Below, in pieces: positions 33,283-43,400 of a stretch of DNA of 64,000 bases. A model generated the notes under the pieces. The model saw only the letters and a program-made list of their open reading frames with translations, had not been told where the DNA came from and did not search any database. This DNA is from CAVPDA01 sp963702495 (GTDB lineage Bacteria; Pseudomonadota; Gammaproteobacteria; Burkholderiales; Rhodocyclaceae). The stretch spans positions 1-64,000 of the forward strand of contig CAVPDA010000020.1 of the NCBI GenBank assembly GCA_963702495.1. The letters run 5' to 3'. The translations under genes were made by a program, and so were the position numbers. How positions within the stretch are numbered: the first letter of the stretch is position 1; each line of letters opens with the position of its first letter.

Positions 33283-34095
33283 ATGAGAATCACATTTCTC
33301 GGCGGCGGCAACATGGCCACTGCCCTCATCGGTGGACTGATCGGCAAGGGCTTCGAGGGTTCCTGGATCAAGGTGATCGAGGTCGTTCCGGAGAGCCGCG
33401 AGCGGCTTGCTGTCGAATTTTCCGTAACCTGCTTCGCCGCCGTCGCGGATGCGGCGCTCGATTGCGACGTGATCGTGCTGGCGGTTAAGCCGCAGCAGAT
33501 GCGCGAGGCGCTCGAGCCGCTGGCGGGAAGGCTCAAGTCGCAACTGGTCGTCAGCATTGCCGCGGGATTGCGCCTTTCCGACATCAGGCGCTGGCTCGGC
33601 GGCCACAAGCGCCTGGTGCGCGCCATGCCGAATACGCCGGCCCTGATCGGCGCCGGGGTCACTGGATTGTACGCGGCACCCTCCGTCACCAAGGCCGAGC
33701 GGCAGGCGGCAGAAAAGATCCTGAGCGCAGTAGGCACCACCCTCTGGGTCGAGGAGGAGGCAATGATGGATGCGGTCACCGCTGTTTCCGGCAGCGGGCC
33801 GGCCTACGTCTTCTATTTCATCGCGGCCCTGGAACAGGCGGCGGTGCAACTGGGCTTCACGGTCGCTCAGGCGCGCAAGTTGAGCCTGGAGACCTTCGTC
33901 GGTGCCGCCAAACTGGCCGCGCAGAGCGGCGAGGACGTGGCCGTGCTGCGCGACCGCGTCACGTCCAAGGGCGGCACCACCGAGGCGGCGCTGCTGGCGA
34001 TGGATGGCGCGGATGTGGAGGCCGCCATCGTGCGTGCGGTGCGGGCAGCGGATGAGCGCGGCCGGGAACTCGGCGCGCAATTGGGCCGGGACTGA
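33283..34095 (+). CDS. proC: Pyrroline-5-carboxylate reductase ProC
   Basis: A 270-residue enzyme. GGGNMATALIGGL binds the NAD(P) cofactor, VRAMPNTPALIGAG and AVSGSGPAYVFYFIAALEQA form the substrate and dimer region, and VTSKGGTTEAAL is the C-terminal signature. It makes proline from pyrroline-5-carboxylate in the cytoplasm. Confidence 0.95.
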   Translation: MRITFLGGGNMATALIGGLIGKGFEGSWIKVIEVVPESRERLAVEFSVTCFAAVADAALDCDVIVLAVKPQQMREALEPLAGRLKSQLVVSIAAGLRLSDIRRWLGGHKRLVRAMPNTPALIGAGVTGLYAAPSVTKAERQAAEKILSAVGTTLWVEEEAMMDAVTAVSGSGPAYVFYFIAALEQAAVQLGFTVAQARKLSLETFVGAAKLAAQSGEDVAVLRDRVTSKGGTTEAALLAMDGADVEAAIVRAVRAADERGRELGAQLGRD

Positions 34096-34101
34096 CGGAT
34101 C

Positions 34102-34677
34102 GTGCTCGGAAACCTGCTGCTTCTCGTTCTGGAAGCCGTACTCGGCTTTTTCGCGCTGCTCCTGATCGCGCGCTTTTATATGCAGTGGTCGCGGGTTTCC
34201 TTCCGCAACCAGATCGGGCATTTCGTCACCGCGCTCACGGATTGGGTGGTATTGCCGACGCGGCGGGTGATTCCGGGTTTGCTCGGACTCGATCTCGCCA
34301 GCCTGATCCCGGCGTGGTTGGCGGAAAGCCTGTTGGTTCTTGCCGAATTATGGTTGCGCGGATTCAGCTTCAGTTCGTCCTTCGGCTTGGCGACGGTGCT
34401 GATCCTCGCCCTGGGGATGATCGAGACGGTGCGTCTGTTCGTTTTCCTCATGATCGGCGTCGTGCTGATCTCGGCGGTCATGAGCTGGGTCAATCCCTAT
34501 TCGCCTTTCGCGCCGCTGTTCAATGCCCTGGCGCGGCCGTTCCTGCGGCCCCTGCAGCGCGTCATCCCTCCCATTTCCAATATCGACCTCTCGCCGCTGG
34601 TTCTGCTCCTGCTGTTTCAGATCGTGCTGATGTTGCTGGCGACGCTGCGCGCCGCCGTCGTTCCTTTCATCGCCTGA
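34102..34677 (+). CDS. yggT: YggT-family membrane protein
   Basis: A 191-residue protein read from GTG at 34102, 6 bp after proC. It has two YggT repeats, each with hydrophobic helices followed by a conserved tail (LTDWVVLPTRRVIPGL and LARPFLRPLQRVIPPISNIDLSPL). Role unclear; linked in some bacteria to envelope or osmotic functions. Its stop overlaps the next start (TGATG). Confidence 0.88.
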   Translation: MLGNLLLLVLEAVLGFFALLLIARFYMQWSRVSFRNQIGHFVTALTDWVVLPTRRVIPGLLGLDLASLIPAWLAESLLVLAELWLRGFSFSSSFGLATVLILALGMIETVRLFVFLMIGVVLISAVMSWVNPYSPFAPLFNALARPFLRPLQRVIPPISNIDLSPLVLLLLFQIVLMLLATLRAAVVPFIA

Positions 34678-34991
34678 TGGACGACTCCGACTCCTGGTGC
34701 CGCGTCGATGCGGACGGAGTCGTCCGGCTCACGGTTCATGTCCAGCCTGGCGCGAGCAGGACCGGAATCGCCGGCCGGCACGGCGATGCACTGAAGATCC
34801 GGCTGTCGGCGCCGGCGGTGGACGGCAAGGCCAACGCCTGTCTGGTCGAATACGTCGCGGGGTTGCTGGAGGTTTCGCGCGGCAGCGTGGAACTGGCGAG
34901 CGGCGCAAGCAGCCGGCGCAAGCTGCTGAAGGTCAGCGGAGTGAGAGCAGCCGCCCTCGGCGCTCTGCGGCAGGCGCTGCAGACCGTCTAG
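34677..34991 (+). CDS. yggU: YggU/DUF167-family protein
   Basis: A 104-residue small protein. RLTVHVQPGASRTGIAG and LKIRLSAPAVDGKANACLVEYVA are the DUF167 signatures. Structure known, function unknown. It is translationally coupled to yggT and ends 3 bp into the convergent pyrX stop region. Confidence 0.9.
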   Translation: MDDSDSWCRVDADGVVRLTVHVQPGASRTGIAGRHGDALKIRLSAPAVDGKANACLVEYVAGLLEVSRGSVELASGASSRRKLLKVSGVRAAALGALRQALQTV

Positions 34992-36268
34992 CGCTTTGCC
35001 TCGAAAACCACGTGCCCGTCCACCAGCGTGTAGCGTACCTGGCCGGGAAGTTCGTAGCCGAGAAACGGGGTGTTCTTGCCCTGACTGCGCAGCGCTTCCC
35101 GCGTCACACGCGCATGCGCCTGGGAATCGAAAAGACACAGGTCCGCGCAGGCGCCTGCAGACAGGGTTCCTGCTTCCAGTCCCAGCACCCGCGCCGGATC
35201 GCAGGTGATGCGTGCCAGCGTTCGCGCCAGCGGCAGCTTCAGTTCCGCGCCCCACTTCAGCGTCAGCGGAAGCAATAGCTCGAGGCCGGTGGCTCCCGCT
35301 TCGGCCTCGGCGAAAGGCAATTGCTTGGCGTCGTCATCGACCGGCGTGTGATCGGAGCACAGGGCGTCGATCTTGCCGTCCGCCAGTGCCTGGCGCAGGG
35401 CGTCGCGGTCGCGCCGCGTACGCAGCGGCGGCGCAAGATGGGCGTGGGAGTCGAAGTAGCCGATGTCCATCTCGGTCAAGTGCAGATGGTTGATGGACAC
35501 GTCGCAACTCGCCTTCACGCCCAGTTCGCGGGCATCGGCGATCATGGCCGCCCCAGCGGCGGTGGTGATGCGCGTGACGTGCAGTCGCACGCCGGTATCG
35601 CGGGCGAGTTGCAGCAGGGTGGCCAGGCGCACCGTCTCGGCGCTCGCCGGAATGCCGGCGAGACCAAGCCGGCCGGCAACTTCGCCGTCGTGAGCGACGC
35701 CGCCGCGTCCGAGAAACGGATCCTGGGGGAACAGCCACACCGCGTAATCGAAGGTGGCGGCGTATTGGAGTGCGCGCAACAGCACCTGAGTGTCCAAGAT
35801 GGGTCGGGTGGCCTGGCCGAATGCGACGCAGCCGGACTCGGTCAGCTCACCCATTTCGGTGAGCCGCTCGCCGGCGAGCCCGGCGGTGAGAGCTCCGATG
35901 GGATAGAGCTTCGCGCGATTGAGGCTCCGTGCCCGGTACTTGAGCATCTCCACCAGCCCCGGCTCGTCCAGCGGCGGGTCGGTGTCGGGAGGACAGGCGA
36001 GGCTGGTGACGCCCCCGGCAACCGCCGCTTCCATCTCCGATTCCAGTGTCGCCCGGTATTCGAAGCCGGGCTCGCGCAGTCGCGCCGCGAGGTCGACCAG
36101 CCCCGGGCACACCACCAGTCCATCGGCGTCGATCACGCGGTTGGCGTGAAAACCGTCCGGCGCCACACCCAGGGCGACGATCCTGCCGGCGGCGATGAAT
36201 ACGTCCTGCCGGGCGTCGATATTGCGGACCGGGTCGATGACGCGGCCGTTCCTGATGTGGATCTTCAT
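34988..36268 (-). CDS. pyrX: Dihydroorotase-like non-catalytic subunit PyrX (PyrC')
   Basis: A 426-residue amidohydrolase-fold protein. The metal-binding HxH of true dihydroorotase is missing: the site reads VDLAARLREPG, and the lysine normally carbamylated is not evident. In pseudomonads such a PyrC' pairs with PyrB as an inactive structural subunit of aspartate transcarbamoylase. It follows pyrB here on the same strand, as expected. A working dihydroorotase should be encoded elsewhere. Confidence 0.87.
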   Translation of the reverse strand: MKIHIRNGRVIDPVRNIDARQDVFIAAGRIVALGVAPDGFHANRVIDADGLVVCPGLVDLAARLREPGFEYRATLESEMEAAVAGGVTSLACPPDTDPPLDEPGLVEMLKYRARSLNRAKLYPIGALTAGLAGERLTEMGELTESGCVAFGQATRPILDTQVLLRALQYAATFDYAVWLFPQDPFLGRGGVAHDGEVAGRLGLAGIPASAETVRLATLLQLARDTGVRLHVTRITTAAGAAMIADARELGVKASCDVSINHLHLTEMDIGYFDSHAHLAPPLRTRRDRDALRQALADGKIDALCSDHTPVDDDAKQLPFAEAEAGATGLELLLPLTLKWGAELKLPLARTLARITCDPARVLGLEAGTLSAGACADLCLFDSQAHARVTREALRSQGKNTPFLGYELPGQVRYTLVDGHVVFEAKR

Positions 36269-36359
36269 CCTGAATCCGTTCCGGGCTTCTTGTCGCGGGT
36301 ATCCGTAGCGGCGGGCGCCGTCTCAGTGTCCGGCGCCGTTCCAGCAAACCGAAGCTGCA

Positions 36360-37307
36360 TCAACCCCCCGCCAGCATGCTCATGACCGCCATGCGTACGG
36401 CAATGCCGAAGGTGACCTGGGGCAGGATCACCGCGTGCGGTCCGTCCGCCACCGCCGAATCGATTTCGACGCCGCGGTTCATCGGTCCCGGGTGCATGAC
36501 GATGGCACCGGGCCTGGCGAGTGCCAGCTTGTCCGGCGTCAGGCCGTAGAACTTGAAGAACTCTTGCGGACTGGGCAGCAGGGCGCCCTGCATGCGTTCG
36601 CTCTGCAGCCGCAGCGTCATGACGACGTCCACATCCTTCAGGCCTTCGCGCATGTCGTGGAATACGCGTACGCCCATCCTTCCGACCTCTGCCGGCAGCA
36701 GCGTCTTGGGCGCGATGACCCGCACTTCCGGCACTCCCAGCGTGGTGAGCGCGTGAAGCTGCGAACGCGCTACGCGCGAATGCAGGATGTCGCCGATCAC
36801 CGCCACCACGAGATTCGTGAAATCCTTCTTGTAGTGGCGGATGGTGTACATGTCCAGCAGCCCCTGGGTGGGATGGGCATGCCGTCCGTCGCCGGCGTTG
36901 ATGACATGGATGTGCGGAGCCACATGCTGCGCGATGAAGTGGGCGGCGCCGCTCGATGCGTGGCGCACGACGAACATGTCCGCGTGCATCGCCGACAGGT
37001 TGTCGATGGTGTCGAGCAGGGACTCGCCCTTGGTCTGGGACGAGGTGCTGATGTTGAGGTTGAGCACGTCCGCCGACAGGCGCTTGGCGGCGATCTCGAA
37101 CGTCGTGCGGGTGCGCGTGCTGGGCTCGAAGAAGAGGTTGAATACGGACTTGCCGCGCAGCAGCGGCACCTTCTTCACCTCGCGTTCGGAAACCTCGGCG
37201 AAGGGCGCCGCGGTGTCGAGAATCTTGAGCAGGATTTCCCGCGGCAGTCCCTCGATCGTCAGCAGATGATGGAGTTCGCCGTGGCCGTTGAGCTGGGGAT
37301 TAGCCAT
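36360..37307 (-). CDS. pyrB: Aspartate carbamoyltransferase catalytic chain PyrB
   Basis: A 315-residue enzyme. FFEPSTRTRTTFEIAA is the carbamoyl-phosphate loop; VVRHASSGAAHF, DGRHAHPTQGLLDMYTI and VMTLRLQSERM follow the family. It joins carbamoyl phosphate and aspartate in pyrimidine synthesis. Its start overlaps the pyrR stop by 8 bp. Confidence 0.95.
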   Translation of the reverse strand: MANPQLNGHGELHHLLTIEGLPREILLKILDTAAPFAEVSEREVKKVPLLRGKSVFNLFFEPSTRTRTTFEIAAKRLSADVLNLNISTSSQTKGESLLDTIDNLSAMHADMFVVRHASSGAAHFIAQHVAPHIHVINAGDGRHAHPTQGLLDMYTIRHYKKDFTNLVVAVIGDILHSRVARSQLHALTTLGVPEVRVIAPKTLLPAEVGRMGVRVFHDMREGLKDVDVVMTLRLQSERMQGALLPSPQEFFKFYGLTPDKLALARPGAIVMHPGPMNRGVEIDSAVADGPHAVILPQVTFGIAVRMAVMSMLAGG

Positions 37308-37794
37308 GGATCAGGCGCAGACTGAGTTTGCCGTCGTCCTCCCGTTCCAGCTGCAGGTTGTGCCCCGGCTCCAGCATGAGCGTGTGGGCGCAGTAGCGCG
37401 CGCAGATCGGCAGCTCGCGCCCGCCCCGGTCGGCGAGCACGGCGAGGTCGACCCGGGCCGGCCGGCCGTAGTCGAACAGTTCGTTGAGTGCTGCGCGAAT
37501 GGTGCGGCCGGTGTAGAGCACGTCGTCGACGATGACGATGGCACAGCCCTTGACTTCGAACGGAATGTTGGAAGGGCGCGGTCGCGCATGCAGGCCGCGC
37601 CGCGCGTAGTCGTCGCGATAGAACGAGGGATCGATGATGCCGAGTGGCAGGGTGAGTCCCAGCTCGGCGTGCAAGCGCTCGGCAAGCCAGGCGCCTCCCG
37701 TGTGGATCCCCACCAGCGCCGTCTCGCTGCCGACGTGGGGGCGCATCTGCTCCACGAGTGTGGAGAGCAGTTGTTCAGCGTCGGGGATTTGCAT
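37300..37794 (-). CDS. pyrR: Pyrimidine operon regulator / uracil phosphoribosyltransferase PyrR
   Basis: A 164-residue phosphoribosyltransferase-fold protein. VIVDDVLYTGRTIRAALNEL is the PRPP-binding loop. PyrR controls pyr genes by RNA binding in Gram-positives; in proteobacteria the regulatory role is less clear. It overlaps ruvX by 20 bp and pyrB by 8 bp, forming the tight chain ruvX-pyrR-pyrB. Confidence 0.92.
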   Translation of the reverse strand: MQIPDAEQLLSTLVEQMRPHVGSETALVGIHTGGAWLAERLHAELGLTLPLGIIDPSFYRDDYARRGLHARPRPSNIPFEVKGCAIVIVDDVLYTGRTIRAALNELFDYGRPARVDLAVLADRGGRELPICARYCAHTLMLEPGHNLQLEREDDGKLSLRLIHG

Positions 37795-38260
37795 GGAAAT
37801 AGCTCTGTAGAATCAGTTGCGCCGCGGTGGCGTCGAGGCGGGACTTGCGCTGCCTCCAGGTGAGTCCCGCGTCGCGCAACGCCGTATCCGCATCGGCGGA
37901 AGACAGGCGCTCGTCCACCAGCTCCACCGGCAGGCCGAATCGTCCGTGCAGCTGATTGGCGAAGCGCCGGCAGCGTGCCGTGAGGTCGTGCTCGCCTCCA
38001 TTCATCGACACGGGCAGACCGACGATCAGCAATGCCGGTTGCCATTGCGCGATCAGTTTCGCGATGGCGGCGAAGCGGCGGTCGTTGTCCGCAGCGTCGA
38101 TCATCACCAGAGGATGGGCCTGGCCGGTTTCAGATTCGCCGACTGCCACCCCGATGCGCCTGGTGCCGAAATCGAAACCGAGGGTGGTGCCGCGAGGTGC
38201 CCGCGACAACGCGCCAGCGTGGTTCATCGCATGTGCCAAGACGACGTTGCCTTGCTCCAT
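37775..38260 (-). CDS. ruvX: Holliday junction resolvase-like protein RuvX (YqgF)
   Basis: A 161-residue RNase H-fold protein. GFDFGTRRIGVAVGE and LIVGLPVSMNGGEHDLTARCRRFA, plus VELVDERLSSADAD, match YqgF. It takes part in 16S rRNA 5'-end maturation in E. coli. The first ~22 residues may be non-coding, since homology begins at GTTLGFDFG. It directly abuts yqgE, as in most proteobacteria. Confidence 0.92.
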   Translation of the reverse strand: MEQGNVVLAHAMNHAGALSRAPRGTTLGFDFGTRRIGVAVGESETGQAHPLVMIDAADNDRRFAAIAKLIAQWQPALLIVGLPVSMNGGEHDLTARCRRFANQLHGRFGLPVELVDERLSSADADTALRDAGLTWRQRKSRLDATAAQLILQSYFHANPRR

Positions 38261-38842
38261 TCAGGCGTGGCCGGCGACGTCGGAGAGGCGGGCGAAATCC
38301 ACACCCAGAAGTTGCATGGCTGCGGGCAGGCGGTCTTCCGGCGGCATGCCGAAAATGACCTGCGCACTGGCGGGAACCGTGAGCCAGGCGTTCTGTGCCA
38401 GCTCCCATTCCAACTGGCCGGCAGCCCAGCCGGAATAGCCCAGGGTCACGATGATCTCCGACGGTTCGCCTTGGCTGCCGACCGATTGCAGGATGTCGCG
38501 CGAACTGGTCAGACCGATGTTGCCATTGACCGCCAGCGTGGCCTGCCAGTCGCCTACAGGACGATGCAGCACGAAGCCGCGATCGGTCTGCACCGGTCCG
38601 CCGAAGTAGACGGGCATGCCTGCGAATCCGGCCGCATCCAGCGGAATGTCGATGCGCTCGAACAGCGTGCTCAACATCATGTCCAAGGGGCGGTTGATGA
38701 CCACGCCGAGAGCGCCCTGATCGTTGTGCTCGCAGATGTAGGTCAGCGTGCGCGAGAAGTTCGGATCGGTCATGGCCGGCATGGCGATCAGAAAATGATT
38801 CGTCAGATTGACGTCTTGCGCGCTGTTGTCGATCTCGGTCAT
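38261..38842 (-). CDS. yqgE: YqgE/AlgH-family protein
   Basis: About 193 residues from ATG 38842. LTNHFLIAMPAMTDPNFSR, GVVINRPLDMMLSTLFE and VTLGYSGWAAGQLEWEL are UPF0301 signatures. Function is uncertain; the family was linked to alginate regulation. It is adjacent to ruvX. Confidence 0.92.
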   Translation of the reverse strand: MTEIDNSAQDVNLTNHFLIAMPAMTDPNFSRTLTYICEHNDQGALGVVINRPLDMMLSTLFERIDIPLDAAGFAGMPVYFGGPVQTDRGFVLHRPVGDWQATLAVNGNIGLTSSRDILQSVGSQGEPSEIIVTLGYSGWAAGQLEWELAQNAWLTVPASAQVIFGMPPEDRLPAAMQLLGVDFARLSDVAGHA

Positions 38843-38945
38843 GCCTGGATTGTAATCGCCTGAAGGCGGGCACACAAATCCGCAAGCCGGCGCGAGCTGT
38901 GACCTGTCCATTGGCACGGCAAACCGGCACAATGCTCCGGAACCG

Positions 38946-40388
38946 ATGCACGCGCCCGCCATAATGACCGATTGCGCCCTAGTTTGGTTCCGCCGCGATC
39001 TGCGTGATTACGATCATGCCGCTCTCTATCAAGCCGTCAGGACGCATGCCTGCGTCTATTGTGTCTTCGTCTTCGATACCGAGATCCTCGATGCGCTGGA
39101 ATGTCGCGACGACCGCCGTGTCGAGTTCATCCGGGAGTCGGTCATCGAACTGGATGGAAGGTTGCGGGATCAGGGTGGAGGGCTGATCGTCCGTCATGGC
39201 CGCGCTCGCCTGGAGATCCCCCGGCTCGCGGTCGAACTGTCGGTTTCCGCCGTTTACGCGAATCACGACTACGAACCGCAGGCGATGGAGCGCGACACCG
39301 AGGTGGAACGTCGCCTGCGCGCGGCGGGCATCGAATTTCGCCAGCTCAAGGACCAGGTCATCTTCGAGCGCAGCGAGCTCCTGACCCAGGGCGGCCGCCC
39401 CTTCAGCGTGTTCACACCCTACAGGAACGCATGGCTCAAGAAGCTTACGCCGTTCCATGTGCAGTCCTATCCGGTGGCACGCTACGCCGGCCGGCTGGCC
39501 CGGCCATCCTTCGATGCGGCCATACCGTCCGTGAGGCAACTGGGCTTCCGGCCCACCAATCTCGGTGCGCTGGCGCTGCCTTGCGGCATGTCGGGAGCAC
39601 GCACCCTGTTCGATGATTTCGTCGAACGTATCGACGATTACAAGCTGCGGCGCGACTATCCCGCAGCCAAGGGTCCGTCCTACCTCTCCGTGCATCTGCG
39701 CTTCGGTACGATCTCGCCGCGCGAACTTGCCGCTTTCGCCGTCCATCGCGGCGGGCAGGGGGCGGAGAGTTGGCTCAACGAGCTGATCTGGCGCGACTTC
39801 TACCACATGATCCTGGCCCACTTTCCGCACGTCGTGGCGCACGCCTTTCGCCCGGAGTTCGATGCGCTGGAGTGGGACGATGCCCCGGACCTTTTCTCGG
39901 CCTGGTGCGAAGGCCGCACCGGCTATCCGCTGGTGGATGCAGCCATGCGTCAATTGAACCAGACCGGCTACATGCACAATCGCCTGCGCATGGTGACCGC
40001 ATCCTTCCTGACCAAGGACCTGGGCATCGACTGGCGCCTGGGTGAACGGTACTTCGCGCGCCAGTTGAACGATTACGATCTTGCCGCCAACAACGGCGGC
40101 TGGCAGTGGGCGGCATCGACTGGCTGCGACGCCCAACCCTACTTTCGCATCTTCAACCCCGTTACGCAGTCAGAGAAATTCGACAGCGCGGGCAAGTTCA
40201 TCCGACGCTACGTCCCCGAACTGACCGCCTGCAGTGCCAAACGGATCCACTCACCGTGGCGCATGGGCGGGGACGAGCAGCGCGCGGCGGGAGTAGTGAT
40301 CGGCCGCGACTACCCCCTGCCCATCGTGGATCACGCGCTGGCGCGGGGACGCACGCTGGAGCGCTTCGCCCGACTCAGAAAATTGTAG
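38946..40388 (+). CDS. phrB: Deoxyribodipyrimidine photolyase (class I CPD)
   Basis: A 480-residue flavoprotein (ATG at 38964 is an alternative start). ALVWFRRDLRDYDHAAL opens the antenna-binding domain; GPSYLSVHLRFGTISPREL, WLNELIWRDFYHMIL, and NQTGYMHNRLRMVTASFLTKDL with NNGGWQWAASTGCDAQPYFR form the FAD and DNA-binding core. It repairs UV cyclobutane dimers using blue light. Monocistronic. Confidence 0.95.
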   Translation: MHAPAIMTDCALVWFRRDLRDYDHAALYQAVRTHACVYCVFVFDTEILDALECRDDRRVEFIRESVIELDGRLRDQGGGLIVRHGRARLEIPRLAVELSVSAVYANHDYEPQAMERDTEVERRLRAAGIEFRQLKDQVIFERSELLTQGGRPFSVFTPYRNAWLKKLTPFHVQSYPVARYAGRLARPSFDAAIPSVRQLGFRPTNLGALALPCGMSGARTLFDDFVERIDDYKLRRDYPAAKGPSYLSVHLRFGTISPRELAAFAVHRGGQGAESWLNELIWRDFYHMILAHFPHVVAHAFRPEFDALEWDDAPDLFSAWCEGRTGYPLVDAAMRQLNQTGYMHNRLRMVTASFLTKDLGIDWRLGERYFARQLNDYDLAANNGGWQWAASTGCDAQPYFRIFNPVTQSEKFDSAGKFIRRYVPELTACSAKRIHSPWRMGGDEQRAAGVVIGRDYPLPIVDHALARGRTLERFARLRKL

Positions 40389-40465
40389 GTGGGTTTTGGG
40401 TCGGCTCCAGCGCAAAGCGTGGAGCCGACATCGGGTCACGGGCGACCTTGTGCGGCGAATTCGAC

Positions 40466-43400
40466 CTACGCGGCTACCGCGGCCTCGGTATAGCTGCGGA
40501 TCAGCGCCAGCAGTTCCTCTTCCTGGTAGGGCTTGCCGAGGTAGTGGTTCACGCCGATTTCTTTGGCATAGCTGCGGTGCTTGTCCGCCAGGCGCGAGGT
40601 GATCATGATGATCGGCACACCCTTGAGGCGCGGGTCACTGCGGACATTGCGCGTCAGATCGAATCCGTCCATGCGCGGCATCTCGATGTCCACCAGCATG
40701 ACGTCCGGAACCACGTCGAGGAGTTGTTCCAGCGCATCGACGCCGTCCTTGGCCGTGAGCACGCGATAGCCCTCTCGCTCCAGCAGGCGACTGGTGATCT
40801 TGCGCACCGTGAGCGAATCGTCCACCACCATGACGCTGGGTTGACGTTCCTGCGGCGGCGGAACAGCGCGGGCAGGGGTGGCTTCCCCGCCGGCGGCGCG
40901 CGGTGGTGCCGCCGACTCGCGCACGAGAAGTGCCACGGGATTGAGAATAAGCGATATCTCGCCGTCTGCAAGGACGGTGGCGCCGACGATGCCGATGACG
41001 CGGGCCAGTTGCACCCCGGTCTTCTTGATGACGATTTCCTGATTGCCGCGCAGCTCGTCGACCTGGGTGGCGACGCGGATGCCGCTGGCGCGGGTGAGGA
41101 TCACCCAACTGTAGCGCGCGGGCGGCGGCTGGGTGTCGGAGTCACCGAGCAGTTGCGCCAGGTACCGGAAGGGATATTTGTTGCCGAGCCATTCTGCCTC
41201 ACCAGCCGCGCGCATTCTCTGCAGCGCATCGGGTTTGAGTTCCAGTACCTGTTCCACCATCGCCGACGGAATGGCGTAGGTGCGACCGGCGACGCGGGCG
41301 AGCAGGGCCTGCATGACGACAAGTGACTGCGGCAGCAGGATGCGGAACCGCGTCCCCTTGCCCGCGACCGAGTTCACCTCGATGCGTCCGCCCAGGGCAT
41401 AGACGGTATTCTTTACCACGTCCATTCCGACACCGCGACCGGCGATGGCGGAGAGTTCTGCGGCGGTCGAAAAGCCGGGGCGGAAGATGAGCTCAATCAA
41501 TTGCGCTTCGGTTGGTTCGGCGTCCGCCGCCAGCAATCCGGCCTTGACGGCGCGCTCGCGAATGCGCACGAAATCCAGTCCGCGACCGTCGTCGGCGAAT
41601 TCGATCGCGATCTCGTTGCCTTCCTGCGACAGGGCAAGCCGGATCTCGCCGATTTCGCCTTTTCCCTGGGCGATCCGCTCGGCGCCGTCTTCCAAACCAT
41701 GGCTGATGGCGTTGCGCAGCAGGTGCTCCAGCGGGCCAGTCATCTTTTCCAGCACGCTGCGGTCCAATTCCAGTTGGCCGCCGCGGATGTCGAGATTGGC
41801 CTTGCGATTCAACTCCTTAGCCGTCTGGCGCACGATGCGGTAGAGACGGTCGGCGATGCTGGTGAACGGCACCATGCGCACGTTCATCAGCGACTGCTGG
41901 AGTTCCCGCGCAAGCCTACCCTGCGCAGTCAGAGCAGCGTCCGCGGCGTCCAGATTTCGCAGCAACGTGTGCTGCACCGTGGAAACGTCGTTCACGCTCT
42001 CCGCCATCATGCGCGTGAGTTCCTGAAGTCGGGTGAAGCGGTCCATCTCCAACGGGTCGAACTCGGCCTGCTGCGCTTCGGCCCGGGCGAGCCGCGACTG
42101 CATTTGGGAGTCGGCCTGGATCTCCACCTCGCGCAATTGGTTGCGCAGGCGGATGACGTTCTCCGTGAGGTCCAGGAGCGAAGCGCGTAGCGTCCGCATC
42201 TCGCCTTCGATGCGTGACCGGGCAATGCTGATCTCTCCCGCCTCGTTTACAAATCGGTCCACCAGGTCGGCGCGGACCCGCAGGGTGGCGCGCGCGGCAG
42301 TAACTTCTTCCTCTTCTGCGGTTGCCGCAGGCGGCGCCGGGACAGCCACGGCCTCTGCAGCCGGCGTGGCCTCTGCAGCAGGCGTGGCGGCCGCGGCTTC
42401 GGCGACGGGCGCGGCGCGTAATTGATCCAGCAGCGCGCTCGCGCGGTCCAGGGAATGGCTGCAATCGTCGAAGAACTGGGGTGATGCATCCTGTTTGTCG
42501 AACGCGAACTCGACGCGGTTCTCCAGGTTGTGGACCAGTTCGCCCAGTGCCATGGCGCCGGCCATGCGAGCGCTTCCCTTCAGGGTATGGAGCAGGCGGG
42601 CCAAGGCGCGTGGAGCGTTGCTGTCGGTGGGCGCAGCGCGCCAATTCTGCAACTCGGCGCCGGTCTCGTGTATGAGGTCGGTCGCCTCCTCGAGAAATAT
42701 CGGCAGAAGCTGGACGTCGATGTCGTCTGACAGCCGCAATTTGCGCCGCTCTGCCTGCTGTATTGGTGTCTCTGGCGCGGCCGCCATTGGCGGCGCGAGA
42801 ACCGCCTGCGGCGCGATGATCGTGGCCTGCTCCTCTTCTTCGAGAGCAAGGATTTCTTCCACCGGTGCTTGCGGTGCCGTCGCTGTGGGTGCGCCAGCAG
42901 GTGCAATGTCGTCCAACCATCCGAGCAGATCGGTCAGCGGTTGCGGCCGGCGCTTGTCTGCGACGGCCTTCACCATGCCTTCCAGCACGGAAGCGGCGCT
43001 GTTCAGCACCTCCGACTGGTCGGCATCGGGCGCCCGATTCGCCGCGACCAAACGCTGCAGCGCGTGTTCCAGATTGCGCGCGAGGTCGTGGACTGCCTGC
43101 ATACCGACGGTACCGGCGATGCCGCCGAGGGTGTGGGCAGCGCGCATGGTCTGCTCGGAGGGCTGCAGCGTCGGATTGATGTGCATGCGCGCCAGCTCAT
43201 GCCGCAGCGTTGCGAGGTGCTGCCGCGCCTCGCCCAGGAACATGTCGTACAGCGTGCGAGACAGGACGAGGTCGCCGATATGAATCTGTTCCTCTGTCGG
43301 CGGGGCGGGCGGTATTTCGACGGCCGCCTGCGGGGCGACCTCGCTCGGCACGACAGGCGGTGCGCCCGTCGGCGGCGCCTCTTCACCTCCCGATTTGAGC

